This document shows, in pieces, positions 6,972 through 14,161 of a stretch of 64,000 nucleotides of DNA (its first letter is position 1; the number at the start of each line of letters is the position of its first letter). Origin of the DNA: SB25 sp029560875 (GTDB lineage Bacteria; Bacteroidota; Bacteroidia; Bacteroidales; Tenuifilaceae); assembly GCA_035388225.1 (NCBI GenBank), contig DAOOPM010000014.1, positions 1 to 64,000 of the forward strand. Direction: 5' to 3'. The notes below the pieces were generated by a model. It was not told the DNA's origin. It worked only from the letters and a program-made list of their open reading frames with translations, and did no database searches. The translations under genes and the position numbers were made by a program.

Positions 6972-8138
6972 TTAATTCCCCGCTTGCTCATCGGGGTTTT
7001 TAGTTTTCTTACTGCCTCGGTAGAGCTCAAACTTCTGCAAACGACATTCAAGCGAACCGTTGTAAAGTTTGATTTTACGCGATGGACGGAGTCCAAAGTT
7101 TTTAAGGGCATCGTAATTGGCGCTGATAATCCACGCATCGCATCCTTGGTAGAAATGCTTTAGGCGCGAACCCATATCCTGGTAGAAACGGGTAATTTCC
7201 TCCAACTGCAAACGCTCACCGTAAGGCGGATTCATAATTACAAGCCCATTTTCGCAGCTATGCGATGAGTTGAAGAAGTCGGTTCTATCGAAGGTTATCA
7301 TACCCTTCACCTCTGCCCTCTTGGCGTTGGCTACGGTAATATCAATTGCTCGGTTATCGACATCCTGCGCAAAGATTTTTGCCTCGCAGGGTTTGGTCTT
7401 TGTCTCGGCATCGGTTTTTATGCTATTCCATAGCGCCGAATCGAAATCCTTCCAGCTCTCAAAACCAAAGGTACGGTTGCGCCCTGGAGCCATATTGCTT
7501 GCAAGCATAGCTGCCTCAATGGGAAAAGTACCGGAGCCACACATTGGGTCAATAAAATCGCTCTTTTTGTCCCAGCCAGTAAGTAGGATGATTCCTGCAG
7601 CCAACACCTCGCTCATTGGAGCCTCGGTTTGCTGCTGCTTATAATTTCTTATACCAAGTTGCACCCCAGAACTATCGAGCGATACAACTACGTCCCTATC
7701 GTGAATATGAATATTTATTCGAACATCTGGATTCTCGGTATTCACTGATGGCCGAATTCCGTGCCTATCGCGGAACTGGTCGGCAATGGCATCCTTGGTT
7801 TTAAGCGCAACGTACTTGGAGTGGGTAAACACCTCGCTGTAAACACTGGCATCAATAGCAAATGTTTGCTTGTAGGAGAAATATTGCTCCCACTCTATTT
7901 TCATAATTTTATCGTAGAGCTGTTTCTCGTTATTAGCGTAGAAAGTGCTAATGGGTTTAAGTACCTTAACGGCAGTTCGCAGGTGCAGGTTGCACTTGTA
8001 AAGCATTGCAGTATCGCCCTTTATGCTAACCGCACGGCTAAGCACCTCAATATCCTCGGCTCCGAGTTCCTTTAACTCATTGGCAAGAACCTCCTCTAGG
8101 CCAAACAGGGTTGTAACAATTATCTCGAATTTTTCCAA
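6972..8138 (-). CDS. THUMP-domain class I 23S rRNA (guanine-N2) methyltransferase, RlmL-type
   Basis: The 388-residue product has an N-terminal ferredoxin-like/THUMP region (about 1-155) that binds RNA. A Rossmann-fold SAM-dependent methyltransferase domain follows, with motif I DPMCGSGTFPIEAA (197-210) and the N2-guanine motif NPPYGERL (303-310). It corresponds to the N-terminal methyltransferase half of E. coli RlmKL, without the RlmK half; single-domain forms are usual in this phylum. The substrate base is inferred from the family. A -7 box (TATTTTTG, minus strand, 8168 down to 8161) lies 23 bp upstream. Confidence 0.92.
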   Translation of the reverse strand: MEKFEIIVTTLFGLEEVLANELKELGAEDIEVLSRAVSIKGDTAMLYKCNLHLRTAVKVLKPISTFYANNEKQLYDKIMKIEWEQYFSYKQTFAIDASVYSEVFTHSKYVALKTKDAIADQFRDRHGIRPSVNTENPDVRINIHIHDRDVVVSLDSSGVQLGIRNYKQQQTEAPMSEVLAAGIILLTGWDKKSDFIDPMCGSGTFPIEAAMLASNMAPGRNRTFGFESWKDFDSALWNSIKTDAETKTKPCEAKIFAQDVDNRAIDITVANAKRAEVKGMITFDRTDFFNSSHSCENGLVIMNPPYGERLQLEEITRFYQDMGSRLKHFYQGCDAWIISANYDALKNFGLRPSRKIKLYNGSLECRLQKFELYRGSKKTKNPDEQAGN

Positions 8139-8160
8139 TGTGGTATGTATTTATATCATC

Positions 8161-8217
8161 CAAAAATACTGCTTTTATGGTTAAGGAAAAAATTGTAAGG
8201 TCATTTGAGTATCTTTG
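8161..8217. promoter_or_regulatory. Divergent -7 elements between rlmL-type and flavoprotein genes
   Basis: On the minus strand TATTTTTG (8168-8161) faces the methyltransferase gene. On the plus strand TATCTTTG (8210-8217) faces the flavoprotein gene. Both match TAnnTTTG exactly. A well-spaced TTG partner is missing for both; the plus-strand one has TTG only 14 nt upstream. Confidence 0.5.
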
Positions 8218-8297
8218 CCGTGAAGAAGTGGATAAAGTACCCGGAGTGATGGAGTTTTGTGCGCAGTTATAAATGCAATTAACTTACATTTAAACAG

Positions 8298-9512
8298 TTG
8301 AAAGTAGCAATTATTGGTGGTGGAGCGGCTGGATTTTTTGCAGCAATTACGGCAAAGGAGAATTATCACGATGCTGATGTGGTGATTTTTGAAAAGGCGC
8401 AAAAGGTACTGTCGAAAGTGAAAGTTTCTGGTGGCGGACGATGCAATGTTACCAACGGCTGCAACACTATTGAGGAGTTAATTACAGCCTACCCACGTGG
8501 TGGACGTCAACTCAAAAAGGCGTTCTACACATTCAGTAATTATGATGCGATAAAATGGTTCGAATCTCGAGGAGTTCCGCTAGTCACCCAAAGCGATAAC
8601 TGTGTTTTCCCAAAATCGCAGGATTCGCAAAGTATTATCGACTGCTTTTTGAGGCAATGCAAGAAACTTGGTGTAAGGATTGAAACTGGAAAAGGTGTTA
8701 AAAACGTTATCCCACAAAGCGATAAGTTGAGAATCAACTTTAGGGATGATGAAAACAACCCGCAGGAATTTGATAAGGTGATTGTTACCACAGGTGGCTC
8801 ATCGAATTATGCTTCGTTTAGGTGGATTGAGGATTTAGGTCATAAAATTGAAATACCAATACCTTCGCTTTTCACTTTTAATATTCAAAATAATCCTATA
8901 ACCGAGCTTATGGGGATTGTAGTGGAAAATACACTGGTTAGTTTACAAGGGACAAAAATCAAATCCGAAGGGCCTCTGCTAATAACCCATTGGGGAATGA
9001 GTGGGCCTGCAATTCTAAAACTATCGTCGTTTGGAGCACGAATTCTGAACGAGATGAACTACACCTTCAACATTCAAGTAAACTGGACCAACGAGCAAAA
9101 CTCGGAATTTGTGGTGGAACAGCTGAATGCAATTGTAAATCAACATCCAAATAAGATACTATCAAACATTAGGCCTTACAACCTTTCCGAAAGACTATGG
9201 TTGTACTTGCTAAAGAAAAACGAATTGCCAGAGCAAAAAAAGTGGTGTGAACTGGGCAAAAAAGGTGTAAACAAACTGGCAAATACACTCACAAACGACA
9301 CTTACTCGGTTAAAGGAAAATCGACATTCCGCGAGGAGTTTGTAACCTGCGGTGGCGTTAGTCTTCAAAGTATCGACATGAACACTATGCAGAGTAAGAC
9401 TTGCAAAAACCTTTACTTTGCAGGTGAGGTTTTGGATATAGATGCTATAACGGGAGGATATAACCTGCAGGCTGCATGGACTACAGGGTTTATTGCGGGG
9501 AAATTGATGTAA
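8298..9512 (+). CDS. BaiN/HI0933-family NAD(P)/FAD-dependent oxidoreductase
   Basis: The 404-residue flavoprotein begins with the FAD-binding motif KVAIIGGGAAGFFAA. It has the family signature SGGGRCNVTNG (about residues 44-54) and the C-terminal flavin motif GEVLDIDAITGGYN with LQAAWTTG after it. The substrate is not defined for most members; BaiN acts in bile-acid dehydroxylation, but that cannot be transferred here. The start is TTG at 8298. An in-frame TAA lies at 8280-8282 with no ATG or GTG between, and the Rossmann strand begins at residue 2, so TTG is well supported. Confidence 0.93.
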   Translation: MKVAIIGGGAAGFFAAITAKENYHDADVVIFEKAQKVLSKVKVSGGGRCNVTNGCNTIEELITAYPRGGRQLKKAFYTFSNYDAIKWFESRGVPLVTQSDNCVFPKSQDSQSIIDCFLRQCKKLGVRIETGKGVKNVIPQSDKLRINFRDDENNPQEFDKVIVTTGGSSNYASFRWIEDLGHKIEIPIPSLFTFNIQNNPITELMGIVVENTLVSLQGTKIKSEGPLLITHWGMSGPAILKLSSFGARILNEMNYTFNIQVNWTNEQNSEFVVEQLNAIVNQHPNKILSNIRPYNLSERLWLYLLKKNELPEQKKWCELGKKGVNKLANTLTNDTYSVKGKSTFREEFVTCGGVSLQSIDMNTMQSKTCKNLYFAGEVLDIDAITGGYNLQAAWTTGFIAGKLM

Positions 9513-9598
9513 ATTATATTAAACATCATTTTAACAATCCTTTTAATATTCTTTCGTCTAAATTATCAGTTTTTAGTTAAACTAAATATTTCACTTTT

Positions 9599-9790
9599 CA
9601 CTCTTACTTTTTTCTTGACAAAAAAGTAAACAAAAAGTCAAGGCAAAACTATGCTTCTACCCGCCCTATAGCAAGTCAAGAATTTCTGCAAAAGTAGGCA
9701 AGCCCCTTTTGCGAAATTCTAAATCTTCCTATATTCACGCTAGCACAGGCTCGCAGTTTTGCCAATCCCTCCCACATGCATATAAATTAT
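9599..9790 (+). repeat. Structured intergenic repeat, copy A
   Basis: This is one of three copies of a dispersed repeat (others at 13121-13357 and 22471-22708). It has a 5' hairpin TTACTTTTTT/AAAAAAGTAA (9604-9613/9620-9629) and an outer stem GGCAAAACT/AGTTTTGCC (9642-9650/9755-9763). An inner stem AATTTCTGCAAAAG/CTTTTGCGAAATT (9681-9694/9706-9718) has one bulge. The 50-bp core 9671-9720 is identical to copy B. It fills the gap between the convergent flavoprotein and mnhG genes; nothing else is seen in 9513-9856. Confidence 0.9.
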
Positions 9791-9856
9791 GCGCCACTCA
9801 ATTTATACTTAACTCAATTAAATTTAAACAATTGATTTGCGAGCAAAATATATCGA

Positions 9857-10723
9857 TTAATAGTTCTTACCGATTGAGCGTTCCACAAAAATACGTTTGT
9901 ACCGAGCGGCTTTTAAAAGATAATCAGCAGACACATCGGTGCCCATGGCAATAATTTTATCGCAACAAGCAAGGCCGAGTTTATGACTTACGCCAAAATC
10001 AAAGGCAATGTAAATTGCCTTAAACACAAACTCGATATTCTGTGGATGAACTTGCATTGCATCTTCCAGCACATTCAATGCCCTATTGGGTAGATTGTTT
10101 TCAGTGTAAAAATCGACCAACGAAAAAATAGCCTTTTGATTGAAGTTACACTCTGTGCTAGCCAACTTCAAGTAGCGCTCTGCCTCGTTAAAATGTCCCA
10201 TTTTGCTGTAAACAATACCAAGTAGACGGTTTCCAACAGGAGTATTAACCAATTGGATTTGTTTGGCCAAATCGAGTGATTTTCGGAAACTGCCACCGTG
10301 CGAAGCAGGTAATTGCATCAGTGTATAAATTAACTCTTCGCCCACGGCAAAATTTGAACGGTTGCTTTGCCATTCTTTCTCAAGATTTTCGGCCTTTTTC
10401 GAAAGAAGTTCCAACTCATCAACAATGGTTTCGCCCCAAAACTTCACACCCTGTTTATAGGCCGCACGGGCAATAGCATGCGCTCCAACAGGATTGGTTA
10501 ACAACAAAAAGGTTATGATGATAAAAGCTTTTACAAAAACCCCAAACTGGTCGAAATGGATTGAAACGCCCAGCAATACCATTCCCAAACCTAAAGTAGA
10601 TGCCTTTGTAATGGCCGACATCCGAAGGTAAAAATCGGGTAAACGCAAAATACCAATTGCTGCAATTAGCATAAAAATTGAACCTACACTTACCAAGAAT
10701 GTGGTTATAATATCGTTAATCAT
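9857..10723 (-). CDS. mnhG: Mrp Na+/H+ antiporter subunit G fused to a TPR-like domain
   Basis: Residues 1-100 form a normal MnhG/PhaG/MrpG subunit with three membrane helices and the family motif GILRLPDFYLRM followed by SAITKAST. A typical MnhG ends near residue 100-120. This one continues to 288 with a soluble helical region. Several stretches there read like tetratricopeptide repeats (for example NRLLGIVYSKMGHFNEAERY and the NNLPNRALNVLEDAMQVHP segment). It is the last gene of the operon, 2 bp after mnhF. The soluble tail should face the cytoplasm if topology follows the family, and may dock a partner protein. The fusion is in one open frame with no sign of a junction artefact. Confidence 0.93.
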   Translation of the reverse strand: MINDIITTFLVSVGSIFMLIAAIGILRLPDFYLRMSAITKASTLGLGMVLLGVSIHFDQFGVFVKAFIIITFLLLTNPVGAHAIARAAYKQGVKFWGETIVDELELLSKKAENLEKEWQSNRSNFAVGEELIYTLMQLPASHGGSFRKSLDLAKQIQLVNTPVGNRLLGIVYSKMGHFNEAERYLKLASTECNFNQKAIFSLVDFYTENNLPNRALNVLEDAMQVHPQNIEFVFKAIYIAFDFGVSHKLGLACCDKIIAMGTDVSADYLLKAARYKRIFVERSIGKNY

Positions 10724-10725
10724 AT

Positions 10726-10989
10726 CTACTCCTTACGTTTTAGAATGTAATAAGCAAATGACATGGCACCCAAGAACGCGATTAGCGAAAGCACAACCGC
10801 TACATCAAGAAAACTTGTATTCTCCCATATCAAAGAGAATAATGTAATTGATGCAATTACTAAAGTGGTAAACAAATCGAACGCTGTGACCCTATCGGGC
10901 AGCGATGGCCCTTTAACAAAGCGGACAACCACCAACAACATCGAAATTCCGATTATAATAATTGCAACTATGAGTACGTTATTTACCAT
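10726..10989 (-). CDS. mnhF: Mrp Na+/H+ antiporter subunit F
   Basis: The 87-residue subunit has three membrane helices and the MnhF/MrpF motif FVKGPSLPDRVTAFDL after helix 1. It is a small structural subunit of the multi-subunit cation/proton antiporter in the inner membrane. It lies 12 bp after mnhE and 2 bp before mnhG on the same strand. Confidence 0.95.
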   Translation of the reverse strand: MVNNVLIVAIIIIGISMLLVVVRFVKGPSLPDRVTAFDLFTTLVIASITLFSLIWENTSFLDVAVVLSLIAFLGAMSFAYYILKRKE

Positions 10990-11001
10990 TTTGTAAAATC
11001 G

Positions 11002-11493
11002 TTAGTGGAATACACGCAAAACTCTACGCTCAAAACCATTCTTAATTTCGGTCTTCACCCTATCGGCATCACCACCGGGAATGTACATGGCGTGGACAAA
11101 TAAGAATGTTTTATCCTCCGAAACCTCAACACTTAAAGTTCCTGGAGTTAATGAAATTAACGAGGCCAGAATGGTTATCTCCAAATCTGTTTTAACATCC
11201 ATTGGTACGGCAATCATACCTGCTTCAATTCGCCATTTCCTCGATAAAACCTCCCTAACAACCTGAAATGTGGCCACAAACATCTCCTTTGTAAAATACG
11301 CCAGCAATTCCATAAGGTACAATACCTGAAAGAAACTTTTACGATTGTATATGTATGAAAATAGCCACATCACAAAGAGTAATCCTAGAAACAAAAGGAT
11401 TATCCAGTGTGCCAGCATATCAAAATTGATATACTGCAAGTAGGCTAGAGTAACTATTGATGCTATGACAACTTGCCAGTAAAATGCTTTCAT
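11002..11493 (-). CDS. mnhE: Mrp Na+/H+ antiporter subunit E
   Basis: The 163-residue product has N-terminal membrane helices (about residues 5-25 and 30-48) and a C-terminal soluble domain. The domain includes the family segment ILASLISLTPGTLSVEV and the VHAMYIPGGD strand, both typical of MnhE/MrpE. It lies 38 bp after mnhD and 12 bp before mnhF. Confidence 0.95.
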   Translation of the reverse strand: MKAFYWQVVIASIVTLAYLQYINFDMLAHWIILLFLGLLFVMWLFSYIYNRKSFFQVLYLMELLAYFTKEMFVATFQVVREVLSRKWRIEAGMIAVPMDVKTDLEITILASLISLTPGTLSVEVSEDKTFLFVHAMYIPGGDADRVKTEIKNGFERRVLRVFH

Positions 11494-11531
11494 AATAGCC
11501 TATGTTTAAACCAACAATATTTAATCTAAAA

Positions 11532-13055
11532 TCATTTTACACCCAAAACACCATTAATATACAAATCCCTATTCACCAAAGTATTTGCCGACTCCAAGCA
11601 CCAATCAATCAAACTATTCGGAAAGAAACTAACCAATAGAATCAGAATGGTTAAAATTACAATTGACACTGTGATTCCAGTATGTTTCTTAAGCAAAGTG
11701 CCAAACGACATTTTTACCTCTGACCTTGAATCTGTATTTGGGTTAGGTTTCCAGAATACCTCGTTCCAAATCTTGGTCATTGAGAATAGAGTTAAAAGAC
11801 TTACTGCCAACGAAACTGCAGTTACCACAACCACCAATGTACTTCCCTCGTCAAAACCACCCTTTGCAAGCAGGTACTTGCCCCAAAAGCCAGTTAATGG
11901 AGGAATTCCAGTAAGCGAAAAAGCGGATATTGCAAAAAGCAGTGCAAGTGCAGGAACTTGAAGCATCACACCACCCAATTCCTTTAATTTATAGGAACCA
12001 AAAACCTTAGATACGCTCCCAGCCACAAAAAAAAGGTTGGTTTTAACTAAAACGTTATGAACCACAAAGAACAATGCTCCTGCTATGGCCATTGGGGTAA
12101 AAATAGCAAGCCCCATAATCATATATCCAATCTGCGACACTATATGGAATGAGAGAATTTTTCTGAAATCGGTTTGCGCAGCTGCCCCAAATACACCAAT
12201 AACCATTGTTAATGCTGCAAGAACAAGTAGAATAGACTGTATAAGCGTTCCCTCCAAAGGGTAAATTATGGTGAAGAAACGTGTTAATGAGTAAATACCA
12301 ACCTTAGTTAGCAATGCAACCACCAAGGCTGTAAAGCCAATTGGCGCTGTATGGTACGATGCTGGCAACCAAAAGAAAAGCGGGAAAATTGCTGCTTTTA
12401 TACCAAAACTTACCAAAAAGAATACAGCAGCAATATCAACCAATGTTTGATTCTGAACCAATGGTAACGCTTTTGCAAGCATCGCCATGTTGAGATTACC
12501 AGTAAGTCCATATAATATTCCAACTCCAATCAGAAAGAAAGCCGAACTAATTACATTTATGGTAACGTACTTTAAAGCACCCTCCAGTTGACTCCGACTT
12601 GCTCCAATTGTAAACAGCACAAAGGATGAAACCAACATCACCTCGAACCAAACGTAAAGGTTAAAAATATCGCCTGCTACAAATGCTCCGGATAACCCAA
12701 AAAGTAGAAAAAAGAACACTGGATGAAAAATTGACAAGGAGATATTTGATTTGATAAATGTGCTTCCATACCAAAAAGAGACTAATGCAAGTATTGCGCC
12801 GAGAAGAATAAAAAGCGCCGACATCATATCAACAACCAGGGCAATTCCAAACCCAGTTTGCCAACTACCAACATCAACCAATATCAAACCATTTGCAGAA
12901 ACTTCCGCAAATAGTGCTATTGATGCTAAAAGGTAAAGAGCGGTGGAAAAACCACCCAGTAAACGCTGGGTTTTGGTTTTTCCCCACATTAACAGCATAA
13001 GAATAGCCGAAAGCAAAGGAATTATAAGAACCGATATCAACGAAATATTTTGCAT
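11532..13055 (-). CDS. mnhD: Mrp Na+/H+ antiporter subunit D
   Basis: This 507-residue polytopic protein belongs to the proton-pumping NADH-quinone oxidoreductase (NuoL/M/N) antiporter family. The conserved membrane Glu in the YVWFEVML segment (about residue 138) and the lysine-bearing helix SFGIKAAIFPLFFWLP are visible, together with the SFHIVSQIGYM helix. It forms one of the two ion-translocating modules with MnhA. It is separated from mnhC by 337 bp holding repeat copy B, the only large gap in the operon. Confidence 0.96.
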   Translation of the reverse strand: MQNISLISVLIIPLLSAILMLLMWGKTKTQRLLGGFSTALYLLASIALFAEVSANGLILVDVGSWQTGFGIALVVDMMSALFILLGAILALVSFWYGSTFIKSNISLSIFHPVFFFLLFGLSGAFVAGDIFNLYVWFEVMLVSSFVLFTIGASRSQLEGALKYVTINVISSAFFLIGVGILYGLTGNLNMAMLAKALPLVQNQTLVDIAAVFFLVSFGIKAAIFPLFFWLPASYHTAPIGFTALVVALLTKVGIYSLTRFFTIIYPLEGTLIQSILLVLAALTMVIGVFGAAAQTDFRKILSFHIVSQIGYMIMGLAIFTPMAIAGALFFVVHNVLVKTNLFFVAGSVSKVFGSYKLKELGGVMLQVPALALLFAISAFSLTGIPPLTGFWGKYLLAKGGFDEGSTLVVVVTAVSLAVSLLTLFSMTKIWNEVFWKPNPNTDSRSEVKMSFGTLLKKHTGITVSIVILTILILLVSFFPNSLIDWCLESANTLVNRDLYINGVLGVK

Positions 13056-13120
13056 ATCAACAAATAATCTAATTAGGTAAAAATCTGATTATTAACAACT
13101 ACAACGAATCCTAGGTTAAC

Positions 13121-13357
13121 ATATGCAAAGTTTTTCTTATACATCCAACGTCCCTTTGCATCTCTTACTTTTTCCATGATGAAAAAGTAAGCAAAAAATC
13201 TAGGCAAAACTGTGCTTCTCCCCGCCCTATAGCAAGTCAAGAATTTCTGCAAAAGTAGGCAAGCCCCTTTTGCGAAATTCTATGTCTTCCTATATTCCCT
13301 CCAACTCCGGCTCGCAGTTTTGCCACTCCCACCCGCGTGCTTTTTAAATTATGTATC
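13121..13357 (+). repeat. Structured intergenic repeat, copy B, inside the mrp operon
   Basis: The copy carries four nested or adjacent stems. They are ATGCAAAG/CTTTGCAT (13123-13130/13154-13161), a perfect 11-bp hairpin CTTACTTTTTC/GAAAAAGTAAG (13164-13174/13181-13191), the outer stem GGCAAAACT/AGTTTTGCC (13203-13211/13316-13324) and the inner stem at 13242-13255/13267-13279. It occupies most of 13056-13392 between mnhC and mnhD. An RNA from the mrp promoter would carry its minus-strand copy. Confidence 0.92.
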
Positions 13358-13392
13358 TTGATTTTCATAACGTTTTTCAAAATAAACTTTAA

Positions 13393-13746
13393 TTAATCAA
13401 TTTTCTCCGATGAACTTAACTCATCCATATTGGCAGTGCCAGTTGCCTTGTAAACCCTACGGATAAGCACAATGGCAAACGCCTGTATTCCAAAACCAAT
13501 CACAATAGCCGTAAGAATTAATGCTTGTGGAACAGGGTCGGCAAAAGTATCGGTTAACTTGTCCTGATTTTCAGAAATAATTGCAGGGATTCCGCGAATA
13601 ATACGGGCTACCAAAAAGATAAAAAGATTAGTAGCATAGCTAAGTAGCATAATGCCAAGAATCAGCTTTACCATTCCCTTGTGAAGCATCAGGTAAAGCC
13701 CTGCAGCAAATAACAATCCAGTAAGTATTGCAAGTACAACTTCCAT
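13393..13746 (-). CDS. mnhC: Mrp Na+/H+ antiporter subunit C
   Basis: This is a 117-residue NuoK-like subunit with three membrane helices. The family segment VPQALILTAIVIGFGIQAFA lies in the last helix. It belongs to the antiporter membrane arm, is 2 bp after mnhB, and precedes repeat copy B. Confidence 0.95.
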   Translation of the reverse strand: MEVVLAILTGLLFAAGLYLMLHKGMVKLILGIMLLSYATNLFIFLVARIIRGIPAIISENQDKLTDTFADPVPQALILTAIVIGFGIQAFAIVLIRRVYKATGTANMDELSSSEKID

Positions 13747-13748
13747 GG

Positions 13749-14156
13749 TTAACTGTTTGAAAGTATAAACGTGATATTTAAAACAACACCAATAACAAGA
13801 ATATAGACACCAGTATCAAACATCAGCGGAGTTCCAATTTTACCGATAATTGGCAAAGTAAAATCAAACCAAAGACCTGTCATTAATGGATAACCGGCCA
13901 AAACAGGAATAATCACACTTATTAATGCAACCGACAACCCAATGGCCATAATACCAATGGGACGTAACTTATATTTTGCAATGGTATTGTTAACGCCAAG
14001 AACCATTGCACGCATAAAAAATGCAATGGAAGCCAATAAACCTCCAATAAATCCACCTCCAGGCGAATTATGCCCCCTAAACAATAGAAATAGCGAAAAC
14101 CCTATAAACAAAGGCATTAAAAGTTTAATCGCTGTATGAAATATAACCGTTCGCAT
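13749..14156 (-). CDS. mnhB: Mrp Na+/H+ antiporter subunit B
   Basis: The 135-residue product has four membrane helices and the MnhB signature FRGHNSPGGGFIGGL (about residues 27-41). The family segment MFDTGVYILVIGVVL lies near the C terminus. It lies 5 bp after mnhA and 2 bp before mnhC, consistent with tight co-translation. Confidence 0.96.
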   Translation of the reverse strand: MRTVIFHTAIKLLMPLFIGFSLFLLFRGHNSPGGGFIGGLLASIAFFMRAMVLGVNNTIAKYKLRPIGIMAIGLSVALISVIIPVLAGYPLMTGLWFDFTLPIIGKIGTPLMFDTGVYILVIGVVLNITFILSNS

Positions 14157-14161
14157 AGAAT

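Noticed and set aside
9709..9954. Plus-strand 81-residue reading frame
   Set aside because: It lies over repeat copy A and the 3' end of mnhG. Copies B and C break the frame with stops, so it is not a conserved coding region.
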